From: Nitrospiraceae bacterium
GTDB taxonomy: Bacteria; Nitrospirota; Nitrospiria; Nitrospirales; UBA8639
Direction of reading: 5' to 3'
Length of the DNA: 64,000 nucleotides
Assembly: GCA_020632635.1 (NCBI GenBank)
Contig: JACKFE010000003.1
Span: 248,001 to 312,000 of the forward strand
Shown here piece by piece: positions 27,941-36,422 of this stretch (positions are counted from its first letter, which is position 1; every line of letters starts with the position of its first letter). The translations under genes and the position numbers were made by a program. Below the pieces are notes generated by a model. It was not told where the DNA came from, made no database searches, and worked only from the letters and a program-made list of their open reading frames with translations.

Positions 27941-28714
27941 ATGATGAACCCCGTCCAAACCATTGTCGCAAAAGAATTACGGAGTTATTTTGTCTCTCCT
28001 GTGGTCTATGTCATTGGCGCCATATTCCTGGCTATGGTCGGTTTGTTGGCCTACTCCACGGTAGCCAGCGCCTCCAATCAAGCTCTACGACTTATGCAAA
28101 TCCAAAATACCTACGCCCAACTAAACCTCAATGAATTGCTCTTTCGTCCCTTGTTCCGAAGCATGAATCTCATTTTGATCATTGTGATCCCCCTCCTCAC
28201 CATGCGTCTTTTTGCTGAAGAACGTAAACTCAGAACCTTTGAATTACTTCTGACATCCCCTATCGGGATCAATGAAATTGTCTCCGGAAAGTTCATGAGT
28301 GTGCTGGTCATTTACTCCGGGATGCTTTCCCTTACCACGCTCATTCCCATTACCCTTTCAGCTTATGCCACTTTTGATTGGCGACCCGTTTATTTAGGCT
28401 ATTTTGCCTTATTGCTTCAAGGGGGGCTTATGCTGGGCATCGGGGTCCTGGCCTCATCGTTGACTGAAAATCAAATCATAGCAGCCTTCCTCAGCTTCGG
28501 AATGATTCTGGCCCTTTGGATGACTGGCGCCCTCAGCAGCGCAATGGGAGAGACACCCCTTGGCCATATACTCGCCTATCTGTCATTCACTGAACATTTT
28601 GAACGGCTGATCCGTGGCCTCCTGAACCTGAAAGACGTCTTGTACTATCTTTCCGGCATGGCCTTCATGTGGTTCGCGACACACCAAGTGATTGATTCTT
28701 ATCGATGGAAATAA
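27941..28714 (+). CDS. ABC-2 type permease (GldF-like)
   Basis: Inner-membrane permease of 257 residues with about six membrane helices. MNPVQTIVAKELRSYFVSPVVYV is the usual ABC-2 start, and RLFAEERKLRTFELLLTSPI is the conserved loop that contacts the ATPase. Two adjacent ATGs (27941, 27944) are possible. The 3' end overlaps the GldG-like gene by 10 nt. Confidence 0.9.
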   Translation: MMNPVQTIVAKELRSYFVSPVVYVIGAIFLAMVGLLAYSTVASASNQALRLMQIQNTYAQLNLNELLFRPLFRSMNLILIIVIPLLTMRLFAEERKLRTFELLLTSPIGINEIVSGKFMSVLVIYSGMLSLTTLIPITLSAYATFDWRPVYLGYFALLLQGGLMLGIGVLASSLTENQIIAAFLSFGMILALWMTGALSSAMGETPLGHILAYLSFTEHFERLIRGLLNLKDVLYYLSGMAFMWFATHQVIDSYRWK

Positions 28715-30231
28715 GCCGGCTCTCCACAGCATTTATCATATTGGGATTCACCTTGGTCCTGGCAGGATTCGGTCTGCCGCTCTTTCTTCCCAAGGCGGAA
28801 TCTTGGTCTTCCCTCCTGCTGACTGGCGGAGGACTTTTACTGTCCGGATATTTTGCCCTTCATATCCGTACCCTGGCCTCGCTGACCGGATCCCGATCGG
28901 CAAGATTGGGGCTTCACAGTATCTTTTCCGTTATCCTGGCCGCCACAATTGTGGCCTTGTGCAATTTTCTGGCTGCACGCCACGCACCGGAGTGGGACTT
29001 TTCTGAAACACAAAATTTCACCCTGAGTCGTCAAACGTATGAAGTACTTCGAAAACTTCCCAGGGAAGTCACCATCAAAGTTTTTTCTCACGAAGGCAGT
29101 CCAGGCTATGGTCCCTACCAAGATCTCTTAACGACCTATGACCAGGAATCACCGCTCGTCACAGTTGAGTTTGTGGATCCCGAGCGACAACCGGGGGTCG
29201 CGCAGGACTATCAGATCACTCAAATTGACACGGCAGTTTTTGCAAGCGGAGAACAAAAAATTTATGTCTACCGTCCTAACGAAGCTGAACTGACAAATGC
29301 TCTCCTTCGGGTCACTCGCGATCAAAAAAACCAATTGGCCTTTCTTGCAGGGCATGGCGAAGCGAGCCTCTCAGACACTCAAAGTTCCGGCTTGTCCCGC
29401 GTAAAAGACGCCCTCACCAAGCAGGGATATGAACTACGGAATCTCGACATAACCCAAGCGGATGATTCGATTCAGGCTTCAGTCTTAATCATCTCCTCCC
29501 CTGTCGATCCGATTTCCTCTGATGGACAACAACGCATTGCTGCTTTCGTGAAAGCTGGAGGCCGCTTACTACTCATGGTTGATCCGAATAAACCCATTCC
29601 AATAGCCTCTCTTCTCAAAGAATGGGGAATCGAGTTGGGACCGGGCATTTTAGCCGACGCTCAGGATCGTCTGGCTCGCGGAAGTCCCACGGCCTTATTA
29701 GTCCGGACGTTTACGACTCATGAGATTACCGAAGATTTTACGTCTCCTATTCTATTTCCGGTATCACGATCAGTAAATTTTGACACACACAAAGCCGCAT
29801 CCTGGGACTTTGTAGCTCTTGCCCAAACCTCTCCGGAAAGCTGGGAAGAAATGGACTTGACCAATAGCCAGCCGACATTTGAGGAGGGACAGGATACGAA
29901 AGGTCCCTTCACCGTGGCCGCACTGCTGACCAGTAAAGCTCAGGGGCAAGATGGCCAACCCTTATCAAGCATAGTCATCATTGGTAATTCGGCATTTGCC
30001 ACAAATGGATATTTCACCTATCCTGGCAATACGGATTTTTTCCTCAAAACTATTGCCTGGCTCGCAAAAGAAGACGCCCTCATCAGCATCACCCCCAAAG
30101 ATCCGGCATTCCATCCATTCATCCCCAACCCGTCTCAGGAACAGGCCCTGGTATTTTTTCAGGTCTTATTCCTGCCTCTTTTGACGTTGTTTTTGGGACT
30201 ATCGGTGTGGAAACGTCGGAGGAGTCTCTAG
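28705..30231 (+). CDS. GldG-like ABC system auxiliary protein
   Basis: 508 residues. Two N-terminal membrane segments (about 8-28 and 33-50), a third at 70-90, a large extracytoplasmic region with the GldG/DUF4350-type pattern (LAFLAGHGEASLSD, GGRLLLMVDPNKPI, IVIIGNSAFATNGYF), and a C-terminal membrane helix (about 480-500) followed by KRRRSL. In Bacteroidetes, GldG joins GldA and GldF for gliding; elsewhere this set has no settled role. It starts inside the permease gene (10-nt overlap). Confidence 0.87.
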   Translation: MEISRLSTAFIILGFTLVLAGFGLPLFLPKAESWSSLLLTGGGLLLSGYFALHIRTLASLTGSRSARLGLHSIFSVILAATIVALCNFLAARHAPEWDFSETQNFTLSRQTYEVLRKLPREVTIKVFSHEGSPGYGPYQDLLTTYDQESPLVTVEFVDPERQPGVAQDYQITQIDTAVFASGEQKIYVYRPNEAELTNALLRVTRDQKNQLAFLAGHGEASLSDTQSSGLSRVKDALTKQGYELRNLDITQADDSIQASVLIISSPVDPISSDGQQRIAAFVKAGGRLLLMVDPNKPIPIASLLKEWGIELGPGILADAQDRLARGSPTALLVRTFTTHEITEDFTSPILFPVSRSVNFDTHKAASWDFVALAQTSPESWEEMDLTNSQPTFEEGQDTKGPFTVAALLTSKAQGQDGQPLSSIVIIGNSAFATNGYFTYPGNTDFFLKTIAWLAKEDALISITPKDPAFHPFIPNPSQEQALVFFQVLFLPLLTLFLGLSVWKRRRSL

Positions 30232-30288
30232 CCCTATGCTGTATTTCCCAACCAGTCGCCTGGACATTGCGTTCTGGAAAGTTCAGCC

Positions 30289-31656
30289 ATGCTGAATCCC
30301 GTTCGAATATCCTTGGTGCTAGGACTGCTCGTGTTGGGCTTGGGATCCTATATATTATTTATTGATATTCCACAAACCCGACAAATTGAACACCTCGTGA
30401 AACAGGAACGACAAATCCTCCCGTTCGATGATCGAGCGATTACCCGGATGACTTGGGCCAGTAAGACAGAAACCATTCAACTGGAACGGGATGACCAATA
30501 CCGCTGGTCCATTGTTTCACCCATTCAGTCTCCAGCCGATAATCAGGAAATCCGTCGCCTCTTACGCGCACTTACCATCGGAAAAATTAAACGAGTCATT
30601 CAAGGAGAAGACGGGAAACCCTTGGACTTATCGACGTATGGATTGGGCCCTCCTTATCTCAGCCTTACACTATCCACACCGTCGGAAACAGTAGAATTAG
30701 CATTAGGGGATCGTGGCCCATTTGCCCCGTCTCTTTACATGCAAACCAAATCGGACAATCAGGTCGTGTTAACCACTTTGGATGTCATGACTTTTGCCCA
30801 AAAAACACTGACCAATTTTCGCCTCAAGGACCTTCTCCTTTTTGAGAGAGAACACGTACAGGAACTCCGTATTCAGAATCAACATGGAGAGATGACCCTT
30901 CAACGGATGTCAGGGGTCCATAGTCTTACGCCGAATTGGATGTTCGTTAGTCCGAACCAAGGCCCGGCCGATAAAATCTCAGTCAGCACCCTTCTCATGG
31001 ATTTGGGCGAACTCATGGCAAGAGGATTTATCGATACCGATCAACAAAAAAAGACCATTCGCTCAAGAACACCTCAATCTCACGTGGCCGTGACAATAAG
31101 AGAGGGAGACATCCTTCATCATCTCGACATTTTTCACTACCAAGATGGCGAACCGGCCTACGCCGTGCGAAGGTCTGAAGAGCCCCTGTTTGAAATCGAC
31201 CCAGCAATACTCGGCCCGTTACAACAAGACACCTTTTATTTTCAAGATAAACGGCTCTTTGGTCTGGAACTAACCGACTTAGCCATGTTGTCCGTCAAGA
31301 CCCCCACCGACCAATATACCCTCATCAACCAACAGGGGGAATGGGTCTTGGATAACTCCCCTCACACGCCATTAAACCAAAATATGGTCAATTTGTTTGT
31401 GAGCCGAATCGTGGATCTCCCAGCTGAACTTCGGCTACCCAAAGGCCAGGCTGGGGAAGAAACTATCTTACATCCGGAGTTTGTCATTCAGGGGGTGGAT
31501 CGACAAGGAAAAGTACGCGGCAAACTAATACTTGGACACCGTGAAAAAGGCTTGGTGTTGGCAAACGGCGCAAGAATGCCTGGTCTTTTTCAGGCTCGTT
31601 CGGCTATTCTTGATCAAATACCCTCAAAAGACACTCTCATACATGAACAAGGGTAA
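30289..31656 (+). CDS. DUF4340 domain protein
   Basis: 455 residues. An N-terminal membrane anchor (residues 7-26, VLGLLVLGLGSYILF) precedes repeated beta-rich DUF4340 segments (VELALGDRGPFAPSLYMQ, TDQYTLINQQGEWVL, KLILGHREKGLVL) that should lie outside the cytoplasm. Proteins of this family nearly always follow GldA/F/G-like ABC genes, as here (57-nt gap), and may form the periplasmic part of the system. Confidence 0.86.
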   Translation: MLNPVRISLVLGLLVLGLGSYILFIDIPQTRQIEHLVKQERQILPFDDRAITRMTWASKTETIQLERDDQYRWSIVSPIQSPADNQEIRRLLRALTIGKIKRVIQGEDGKPLDLSTYGLGPPYLSLTLSTPSETVELALGDRGPFAPSLYMQTKSDNQVVLTTLDVMTFAQKTLTNFRLKDLLLFEREHVQELRIQNQHGEMTLQRMSGVHSLTPNWMFVSPNQGPADKISVSTLLMDLGELMARGFIDTDQQKKTIRSRTPQSHVAVTIREGDILHHLDIFHYQDGEPAYAVRRSEEPLFEIDPAILGPLQQDTFYFQDKRLFGLELTDLAMLSVKTPTDQYTLINQQGEWVLDNSPHTPLNQNMVNLFVSRIVDLPAELRLPKGQAGEETILHPEFVIQGVDRQGKVRGKLILGHREKGLVLANGARMPGLFQARSAILDQIPSKDTLIHEQG

Positions 31657-31708
31657 AGACAACACCCAACTCCGCATCACTTAATTTTATATTCGCGTGG
31701 GGGCATTT

Positions 31709-31882
31709 TTACTGAGAGCTCCCGGTTTTTCCCGACTCCTCTTCCTGCTTCATTTTCTTAAAAAATCCATCCGCATCTTGTCGTATTTCTTTTTTGGATG
31801 GTTCCGGTTGTACTTCGGGAGCTGAGGAACACCCCCACAACAATACCCCGGTAATTAATAAAAGGCTCCATTGCGTCTTCAT
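31709..31882 (-). CDS. very small lipoprotein, unknown function
   Basis: 57 residues, convergent with the DUF4340 gene. MKTQWSLLLITGVLLWGC is a complete lipoprotein signal with lipobox LLWGC (Cys 18), followed by SSAPEVQPEPSKKE and a charged helical tail (FFKKMKQEEES). A strong ribosome site (GGGAGGAAGAG) lies 5 nt before the ATG. Small enough to be missed by gene callers. No function can be given. Confidence 0.72.
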   Translation of the reverse strand: MKTQWSLLLITGVLLWGCSSAPEVQPEPSKKEIRQDADGFFKKMKQEEESGKTGSSQ

Positions 31883-32318
31883 CGTCTCTTCCTCCCTTAT
31901 TCAATCAAACTCCGACATGACTGACCTAATACCCCATGCTTATAACGAAAAACATGTTATTATGAATCCATCAGGCCTCTTGTCGACAGAGCATGGCTAC
32001 CCTTTCCAATAAGAGTCTTTATTGACCAAATCAGGACCTTTTGATAACTTTCGGACCGCCTCATATCCGTCTTTTTCATATCGGCACGCAAGGAGCCCTT
32101 TCCGTCATTCTTTATGCCAGCCATTAAGAGGAAAATCCACGCGTGACCTAGCGTTTCCGTTGAGATAATGACCGCACCTTTAGGGATACCAGCTACCAAG
32201 CCACTCAATTGAGCGAAACAGAGCTTTTAATGATTATCAGTCACATTCTTACTAGGGAAAAGCATGCCCTGCAAGGCCCATGCAAAAATTTTAAACCGAT
32301 AGATGAATTTTTAGGTCC
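31883..32318. other. 436-nt intergenic region before the Crp/Fnr gene
   Basis: Divergent space between the small lipoprotein and the regulator. An 82-codon frame on the minus strand (31960-32208, TTG start) has a fairly protein-like sequence (GSLRADMKKTD, SYQKVLIWSIK) but no ribosome site and no family I recognise. The regulator promoter should be at the right end. Confidence 0.4.
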
Positions 32319-33017
32319 ATGAAACAATCAAATCACATTGACTCGCTTCCACTTTTCTCCTGCCTTCCAGAAGCAGATCGGCAAGAGTTGTCCAGGCATG
32401 CAATTGAAATTCCCATCCATAAAGGCCAATTTATATTTCGCGAAGGAGACCCTGCTGAGTGGTTCCATTTCGTCAAGCAGGGTAACGTGAAATGCGTCCA
32501 ATCTTCACTTGAAGGAAAAGAAGTTACACTAAAAGTTCTCATGCCTGGCGACTTATTTTGTTGTGAAGCCACGACACTAGTGGGAGAATCCCATCCTGGG
32601 TGCGCCCAAGCCATGGGAGAGGGCACAGTGGTTAAAATTCCTCGGAAGGCGATGCTGAATATTATCCAGCGAAATCCGGAAGCGGCGGTGAATATTATTA
32701 ATTACCTCAGTGTACGTCTTCGGGAATCGCAGGATAATGCCAAAGCTTTTGCCTTAGACCGTGCGGATCAGCGATTGGCTACGATTTTAATCCATCTCGC
32801 CCAACGGGCAGGAATCTCCGAAGCTGAGGGTGTGCGTCTCTCCGTCAAACTCACGCATCAAGATTTAGCAGACATGGCAGGGCTAACGAAGGAAACGACC
32901 AGTCGCATCCTTAGCCGCTTAAAAAAGGACCACATCGTGACAAGCTCACGTAAACAGCTCGTCATTCAAGATCTCGCTCGCCTTCAAAAAATGGCCCCTC
33001 GGGCCTCCTCCCTCTAA
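32319..33017 (+). CDS. Crp/Fnr-family transcriptional regulator
   Basis: 232 residues: cyclic-nucleotide-like sensor domain (about 15-130: HKGQFIFREGDPAEWFHFV, LMPGDLFCCEATTL), dimer helix, and C-terminal helix-turn-helix (LTHQDLADMAGLTKETTSRI). The recognition helix has E..SR like FNR (VETISR), which predicts binding to TTGAT-N4-ATCAA; such a site lies upstream of the next gene. It lacks FNR's N-terminal cysteine cluster, so it should not carry FNR's oxygen-sensing iron-sulphur cluster; a DNR/NnrR-like nitric-oxide response is possible. It probably controls nirK. Confidence 0.9.
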   Translation: MKQSNHIDSLPLFSCLPEADRQELSRHAIEIPIHKGQFIFREGDPAEWFHFVKQGNVKCVQSSLEGKEVTLKVLMPGDLFCCEATTLVGESHPGCAQAMGEGTVVKIPRKAMLNIIQRNPEAAVNIINYLSVRLRESQDNAKAFALDRADQRLATILIHLAQRAGISEAEGVRLSVKLTHQDLADMAGLTKETTSRILSRLKKDHIVTSSRKQLVIQDLARLQKMAPRASSL

Positions 33018-33092
33018 AACCTTGACCTTTAACGACTTCAAAAAACTCTTTTCATTGAGGGAGTTCAGTCCCCTCCACCGCTCGCCGAATAG

Positions 33093-33132
33093 TGATCTAT
33101 ATCATTGAATTTTCCAGAAAATGACATACGAT
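33093..33132 (+). promoter_or_regulatory. FNR-type operator and -10 element of nirK
   Basis: TGAT CTAT ATCA at 33093-33104 is a perfect FNR-family half-site pair (core of TTGAT-N4-ATCAA). TACGAT at 33127-33132 fits a -10 element (4 of 6). The start would fall near 33139-33140, putting the operator centre at about -41.5, the class II activator position. Confidence 0.65.
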
Positions 33133-33206
33133 GGCCCATGCTAGAAGGAGGGAAGGTTCCGTCCCTCCAACATCAATATAATTTCTTTTTAAGGAGGATG
33201 AAATCC

Positions 33207-34244
33207 GTGAAATTTTTTTTAGGACTGACTTCAAAGATTGGCCTGACTGGCTTAGCAGCTCTGACTAGTGTCCTCAGTGGTGCACTTTTGGGACCAGCAA
33301 CTTCAGGTTTTGCCATGGAGATGGCAACCATTGAGGCCCAACTGACCACTCTGCCCCAAGTCCCTGCTCCAATTACCCGTAAGAACCCGGCCCATGTGGT
33401 CGTGAACATGGAAGCCAAGGAATATGTGGGCACGTTAGCTGATGGAGTCAAATATAAATTTTGGAGCTTTAACGGTACGGTTCCAGGTCCCATGATGCGT
33501 GTTCGGGTTGGAGACACGGTAGAATTACGCCTTAAAAACCATGCAGACAACAAATTTCCCCATAATATGGACTTACATGCTGTAAATGGGCCTGGCGGGG
33601 GTGCAGGATCGAATCTCGCCGCCCCGGGGAAGGAAGGTGCCTTCTCCTTTAAAGCCCTCAACCCTGGCCTGTACATTTATCACTGCGCCTCACCGGTTCC
33701 CAATATCCCTGCCCACATTGCCAATGGGATGTATGGACTGATCTTGGTTGATCCACCGGGTGGCCTGCCCCAGGTCGATCATGAATTTGCCATTTTCCAA
33801 AGCGAATTTTTTACTATGCCTAGCACGGAAGCGGGCGTCATGGAACTTTCAATGGAGAAAGGGTTGGCCGAGCATCCAGACCATGTTGTCTTGAATGGAA
33901 AGGCTGGGGCACTGGTGGGTGAAGGGGCCTTGAAAGCCAAAGCCGGTGAAAAAATCCGGCTGTTTGTGGGCAATATCGGCCCCAATAGCACATCCTCGTT
34001 TCACATCATTGGAGAAATTTTTGACACCGTCTATGTTGAAGGCTCCATTGAGGGAACGGTCAATCACAACGTTCAAACAACCTTGATCCCTGCCGCAGGA
34101 TCAACCATCGTCGAATTTACCGTCGATGTACCTGGGGATTACCTCATGCTTGACCATAGTATTTTCAGAGTGGCCAAAGGCGCAGTAGGAATTCTTTCAG
34201 TCACTGGCACTCCCAACCATTCCATCTTTAACCCTATGGATTAA
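33207..34244 (+). CDS. nirK: copper-containing nitrite reductase
   Basis: Periplasmic two-domain cupredoxin that reduces nitrite to NO. Numbered from the GTG at 33207 (345 residues): type 1 copper ligands His119, Cys160, His170, Met175; type 2 copper ligands His124, His159, His317; catalytic Asp122 and His266 (HIIG, with the usual Ile two residues on). Motifs are PHNMDLHAV, YHCASPVPNIPAHIANGMYG and LMLDHSIF. Start chosen because AAGGAGG (33191-33197) is 9 nt before this GTG but touches the ATG at 33198. Signal sequence MKFFLGLTSKIGLTGL. Nitrospira carry such NirK proteins, role debated. Confidence 0.95.
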   Translation: MKFFLGLTSKIGLTGLAALTSVLSGALLGPATSGFAMEMATIEAQLTTLPQVPAPITRKNPAHVVVNMEAKEYVGTLADGVKYKFWSFNGTVPGPMMRVRVGDTVELRLKNHADNKFPHNMDLHAVNGPGGGAGSNLAAPGKEGAFSFKALNPGLYIYHCASPVPNIPAHIANGMYGLILVDPPGGLPQVDHEFAIFQSEFFTMPSTEAGVMELSMEKGLAEHPDHVVLNGKAGALVGEGALKAKAGEKIRLFVGNIGPNSTSSFHIIGEIFDTVYVEGSIEGTVNHNVQTTLIPAAGSTIVEFTVDVPGDYLMLDHSIFRVAKGAVGILSVTGTPNHSIFNPMD

Positions 34245-34271
34245 GCTCGACTCTGGTCTCTGCAGATATAG

Positions 34272-34310
34272 AGCGGGCGGAGAGGAAACAGCCTCTCTGC
34301 CCGCTTTTTT
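34272..34310 (+). terminator. rho-independent terminator of nirK
   Basis: Arms AGCGGGCGGAGAGG and CCTCTCTGCCCGCT pair over most of their length around a short AAACAG loop, and run straight into TTTTTT. It lies 27 nt after the nirK stop and could serve the convergent cupin gene in reverse as well. Confidence 0.88.
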
Positions 34311-34340
34311 CTAGTATGGCAAATTCAGACAAGAAGATTT

Positions 34341-34661
34341 TCAGGCTGGGTTAGGAGCCATAAATACTAGCAGGCGTAACCGTTGAGCGCCATGGTTTTT
34401 TACCCCATGAGACTCTCCGGCTGGAGCCATTGTCCCCTGCCCCATTCCTAGAGATTGAGATTCTTGACCTACCGTAAACAGACCTTCTCCCTCCAAGACG
34501 AAATAGACTTTATCCTGATCCGCATGCACATGCCCCTTTTGCTCTTGCCCAGGTTCTAGGCAATAAACATCACAAAAGAATCGCTCGCTTTGGAATAGAT
34601 TCAACTTGTTCATTTTTTCCCTTGAAAACTGCTTGTACTCCTGTAAGTCAATGACTTTCAT
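34341..34661 (-). CDS. cupin-domain protein
   Basis: 106 residues forming one small cupin barrel. Motif 1 GHVHADQDKVYFVLEGEG carries the two His and a Glu; motif 2 is GTMAPAGESHGVKNHG. Such proteins bind a metal and may sense or isomerise small molecules; the substrate is unknown. Convergent with nirK across its terminator. Confidence 0.82.
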   Translation of the reverse strand: MKVIDLQEYKQFSREKMNKLNLFQSERFFCDVYCLEPGQEQKGHVHADQDKVYFVLEGEGLFTVGQESQSLGMGQGTMAPAGESHGVKNHGAQRLRLLVFMAPNPA

Positions 34662-34869
34662 CCCAATCCTCCCATAGCAACATTCCTTTCCAAACCGATT
34701 TCACAGAAAATTCTTGCTCCATACCTTGAAGGTTCCCATATTCCGTCTGATATGATGCCATCAGCAAGCCCTCATGGAAACCGGGTTCATGTTACCTGAA
34801 CCGCCCCTTGGATTCGACAACAAAATCGTGTGGAAGCGGCGAGTTCAGGCAATGAAGAAAGGATGTTTC

Positions 34870-35508
34870 ATGCAAAAATTGGCATATCGAATGATGAGGC
34901 AGGCTGGGATAATCGGGATGATCCTGTGTCTTTTGTGGACTCCGTTATCCTGGGGTGCTCTTCAAGGCGAATACGAGATCATGGAAAAAGAACCGTCCCT
35001 TCATGAACAGGGGAAAGTTATCCTCTTGGAATTCGCAGACTTTTATTGCCCCCATTGCCACATGTTTGATCGAGTGGTGGGAACCAAGCTCCAAAAAGAA
35101 TTTGGGGGAAAGTTGGAGATTCGATTAATTGGATTTCCAGTTATCCCCGGCAAACTTCCAACCGCATTTGAAATGTACGAACAAGCCAAAAAGATGGGAA
35201 AAGGGCCGGAGATGAAGCAGGCTTTATTTGCCTCCATTCATAATAAGGACATCCACATTTTTGATAAAACCATGCGTTCACTGGTGATCAAGGAAGTGGG
35301 CTTAGATGGAGCGGAGTTCGAAAAAGGACTGGCCAGTGGACTACCGTTTCGCGCATTGGAGCAGGGGAAGGCTTGGGGCGAACGCATTGAGGTCTCACAT
35401 ACCCCAACCATTGTTCTGGACGGCAACATCCGGATTGCCAACCTGACGTATGAAAATTTAAAAACTGTGATCCAAAGCATTTTAGACCAAGACAAAAGTT
35501 CTCAATAG
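34870..35508 (+). CDS. DsbA-like periplasmic thiol:disulphide oxidoreductase
   Basis: 212 residues from the ATG at 34870, which has AAAGGA at about 6 nt; longer starts at 34852 and 34774 are possible. Signal sequence with hydrophobic core IIGMILCLLWTPL, then a thioredoxin fold with a helical insert and active site FYCPHCHMF (CPHC as in E. coli DsbA), and the cis-Pro in VSHTPTIVLDG. It introduces disulphides into exported proteins, possibly including the Cys-bearing secreted proteins of this window. A DsbB partner is not seen. Confidence 0.9.
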   Translation: MQKLAYRMMRQAGIIGMILCLLWTPLSWGALQGEYEIMEKEPSLHEQGKVILLEFADFYCPHCHMFDRVVGTKLQKEFGGKLEIRLIGFPVIPGKLPTAFEMYEQAKKMGKGPEMKQALFASIHNKDIHIFDKTMRSLVIKEVGLDGAEFEKGLASGLPFRALEQGKAWGERIEVSHTPTIVLDGNIRIANLTYENLKTVIQSILDQDKSSQ

Positions 35509-35536
35509 GCCAGGACAATCCTACAAGGAGAAGGAA

Positions 35537-35749
35537 ATGGGTAAGAAAAAATCTGAGAGTCAACTTTTCCCGGAAGTAGAAGCCTTAATGGAAGGCATGC
35601 AGGAACTGATGTGCGACGAGGATGGCAAGCCTTTGTCTCCTGACCATCCCCAATATAAAAAATTCGCAGGACTGTTGGAAAATATCGCCGACCGTGCCGC
35701 TAAACGAAACCAGGCAGATTCCTCATCTGACCCTACCGGTACAGCTTAA
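35537..35749 (+). CDS. small acidic protein, unknown function
   Basis: 70 residues. Lys-rich start (MGKKKSESQ), then helical ELMCDEDGKPLSPDHPQYKK and a polar tail. No signal or membrane segment. An AAGGAGAAGG ribosome site precedes the ATG, and it lies 28 nt after the DsbA-like gene on the same strand. I do not recognise it. Confidence 0.7.
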   Translation: MGKKKSESQLFPEVEALMEGMQELMCDEDGKPLSPDHPQYKKFAGLLENIADRAAKRNQADSSSDPTGTA

Positions 35750-36331
35750 CTGATTGAATAGTTTCCACAGAAGATTTTCGGCTCTAGGAAACAAATAATT
35801 TGCAGAATACGAAACCTCATTCGTATGCAGGTTGAGTAGTTAAAAGGAAGATCTTATCCCCACGGCTTCCAGAGGTAGCTGAGTGACCGAAGGTCACGGT
35901 TTTTGCACCTCTGACCGAGGAATCCAAAGTCATTTTCCGAAAAATCCCTAAAACGCCTGAGCGGATCTTTCCAGTCTCGGTCCATACATGGTATAAGTGA
36001 TTCAGAAAGTGGCGAAAGGTCGCCAAACTTCCTGAAAGGTTCACCTGACACACGTTCCGACATACCACTGGCCCTCGGTTAGGAATATCTGCGTCTACAC
36101 TGTTAGAGATTGGACAGATCCTGGCTCACACTTCCCCAAGAATAAGTGAGCGCTATGCCCACTTGGGGTAGATGTATGTGAGGAGACTCTTAGAACGTGA
36201 GGCGAAATAAATCATGCAGGGAGACTAGATTTTTTTGAAAGCAACCAAAGAGATTCAAATTCACAATTTTGGTTCATTTTTTAGTCCAGAATAAAACTAC
36301 CTAGAACGAGCAATACCTTACCATACTGCGC
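35750..36331. other. 582-nt region without a supported gene, before tRNA-Ser
   Basis: An 83-codon minus-strand frame (35817-36068) has an odd low-information protein (GSLATFRHFLNHLYHVWTE) without a ribosome site. Short inverted pairs occur, such as GTGACC/GGTCAC near 35882-35900 and CCCCAAG/CTTGGGG at 36134-36168. The look is that of a decayed repeat or mobile-element remnant, but I cannot name one. Confidence 0.35.
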
Positions 36332-36422
36332 GGAGAGGTGGCCGAGTGGCCGAAGGCAACGGTTTGCTAAACCGTCGTAGGTCAAAAGCCTACCGCGGGT
36401 TCAAATCCCGCCCTCTCCGCCA
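36332..36422 (+). tRNA. tRNA-Ser (anticodon GCU)
   Basis: 91 nt including an encoded CCA. Acceptor GGAGAGG/CCTCTCC with discriminator G; anticodon stem ACGGT/ACCGT with loop TTGCTAA, anticodon GCT at 36366-36368 reading AGC and AGU; long serine-type variable arm (GTAGG...CCTAC); T arm GCGGG-TTCAAAT-CCCGC. A T-run follows the CCA directly. Confidence 0.97.

Noticed and set aside
33105..33206. Longer nirK start at 33105 or ATG at 33198
   Set aside because: The 33105 start lies on the operator's edge and before the predicted transcript start; the 33198 ATG directly touches the Shine-Dalgarno, whereas the GTG at 33207 is well spaced.
35817..36068. 83-codon minus-strand frame before tRNA-Ser
   Set aside because: No ribosome site, overlapping frames on the same strand, and no family; kept only as part of the gene-poor region.
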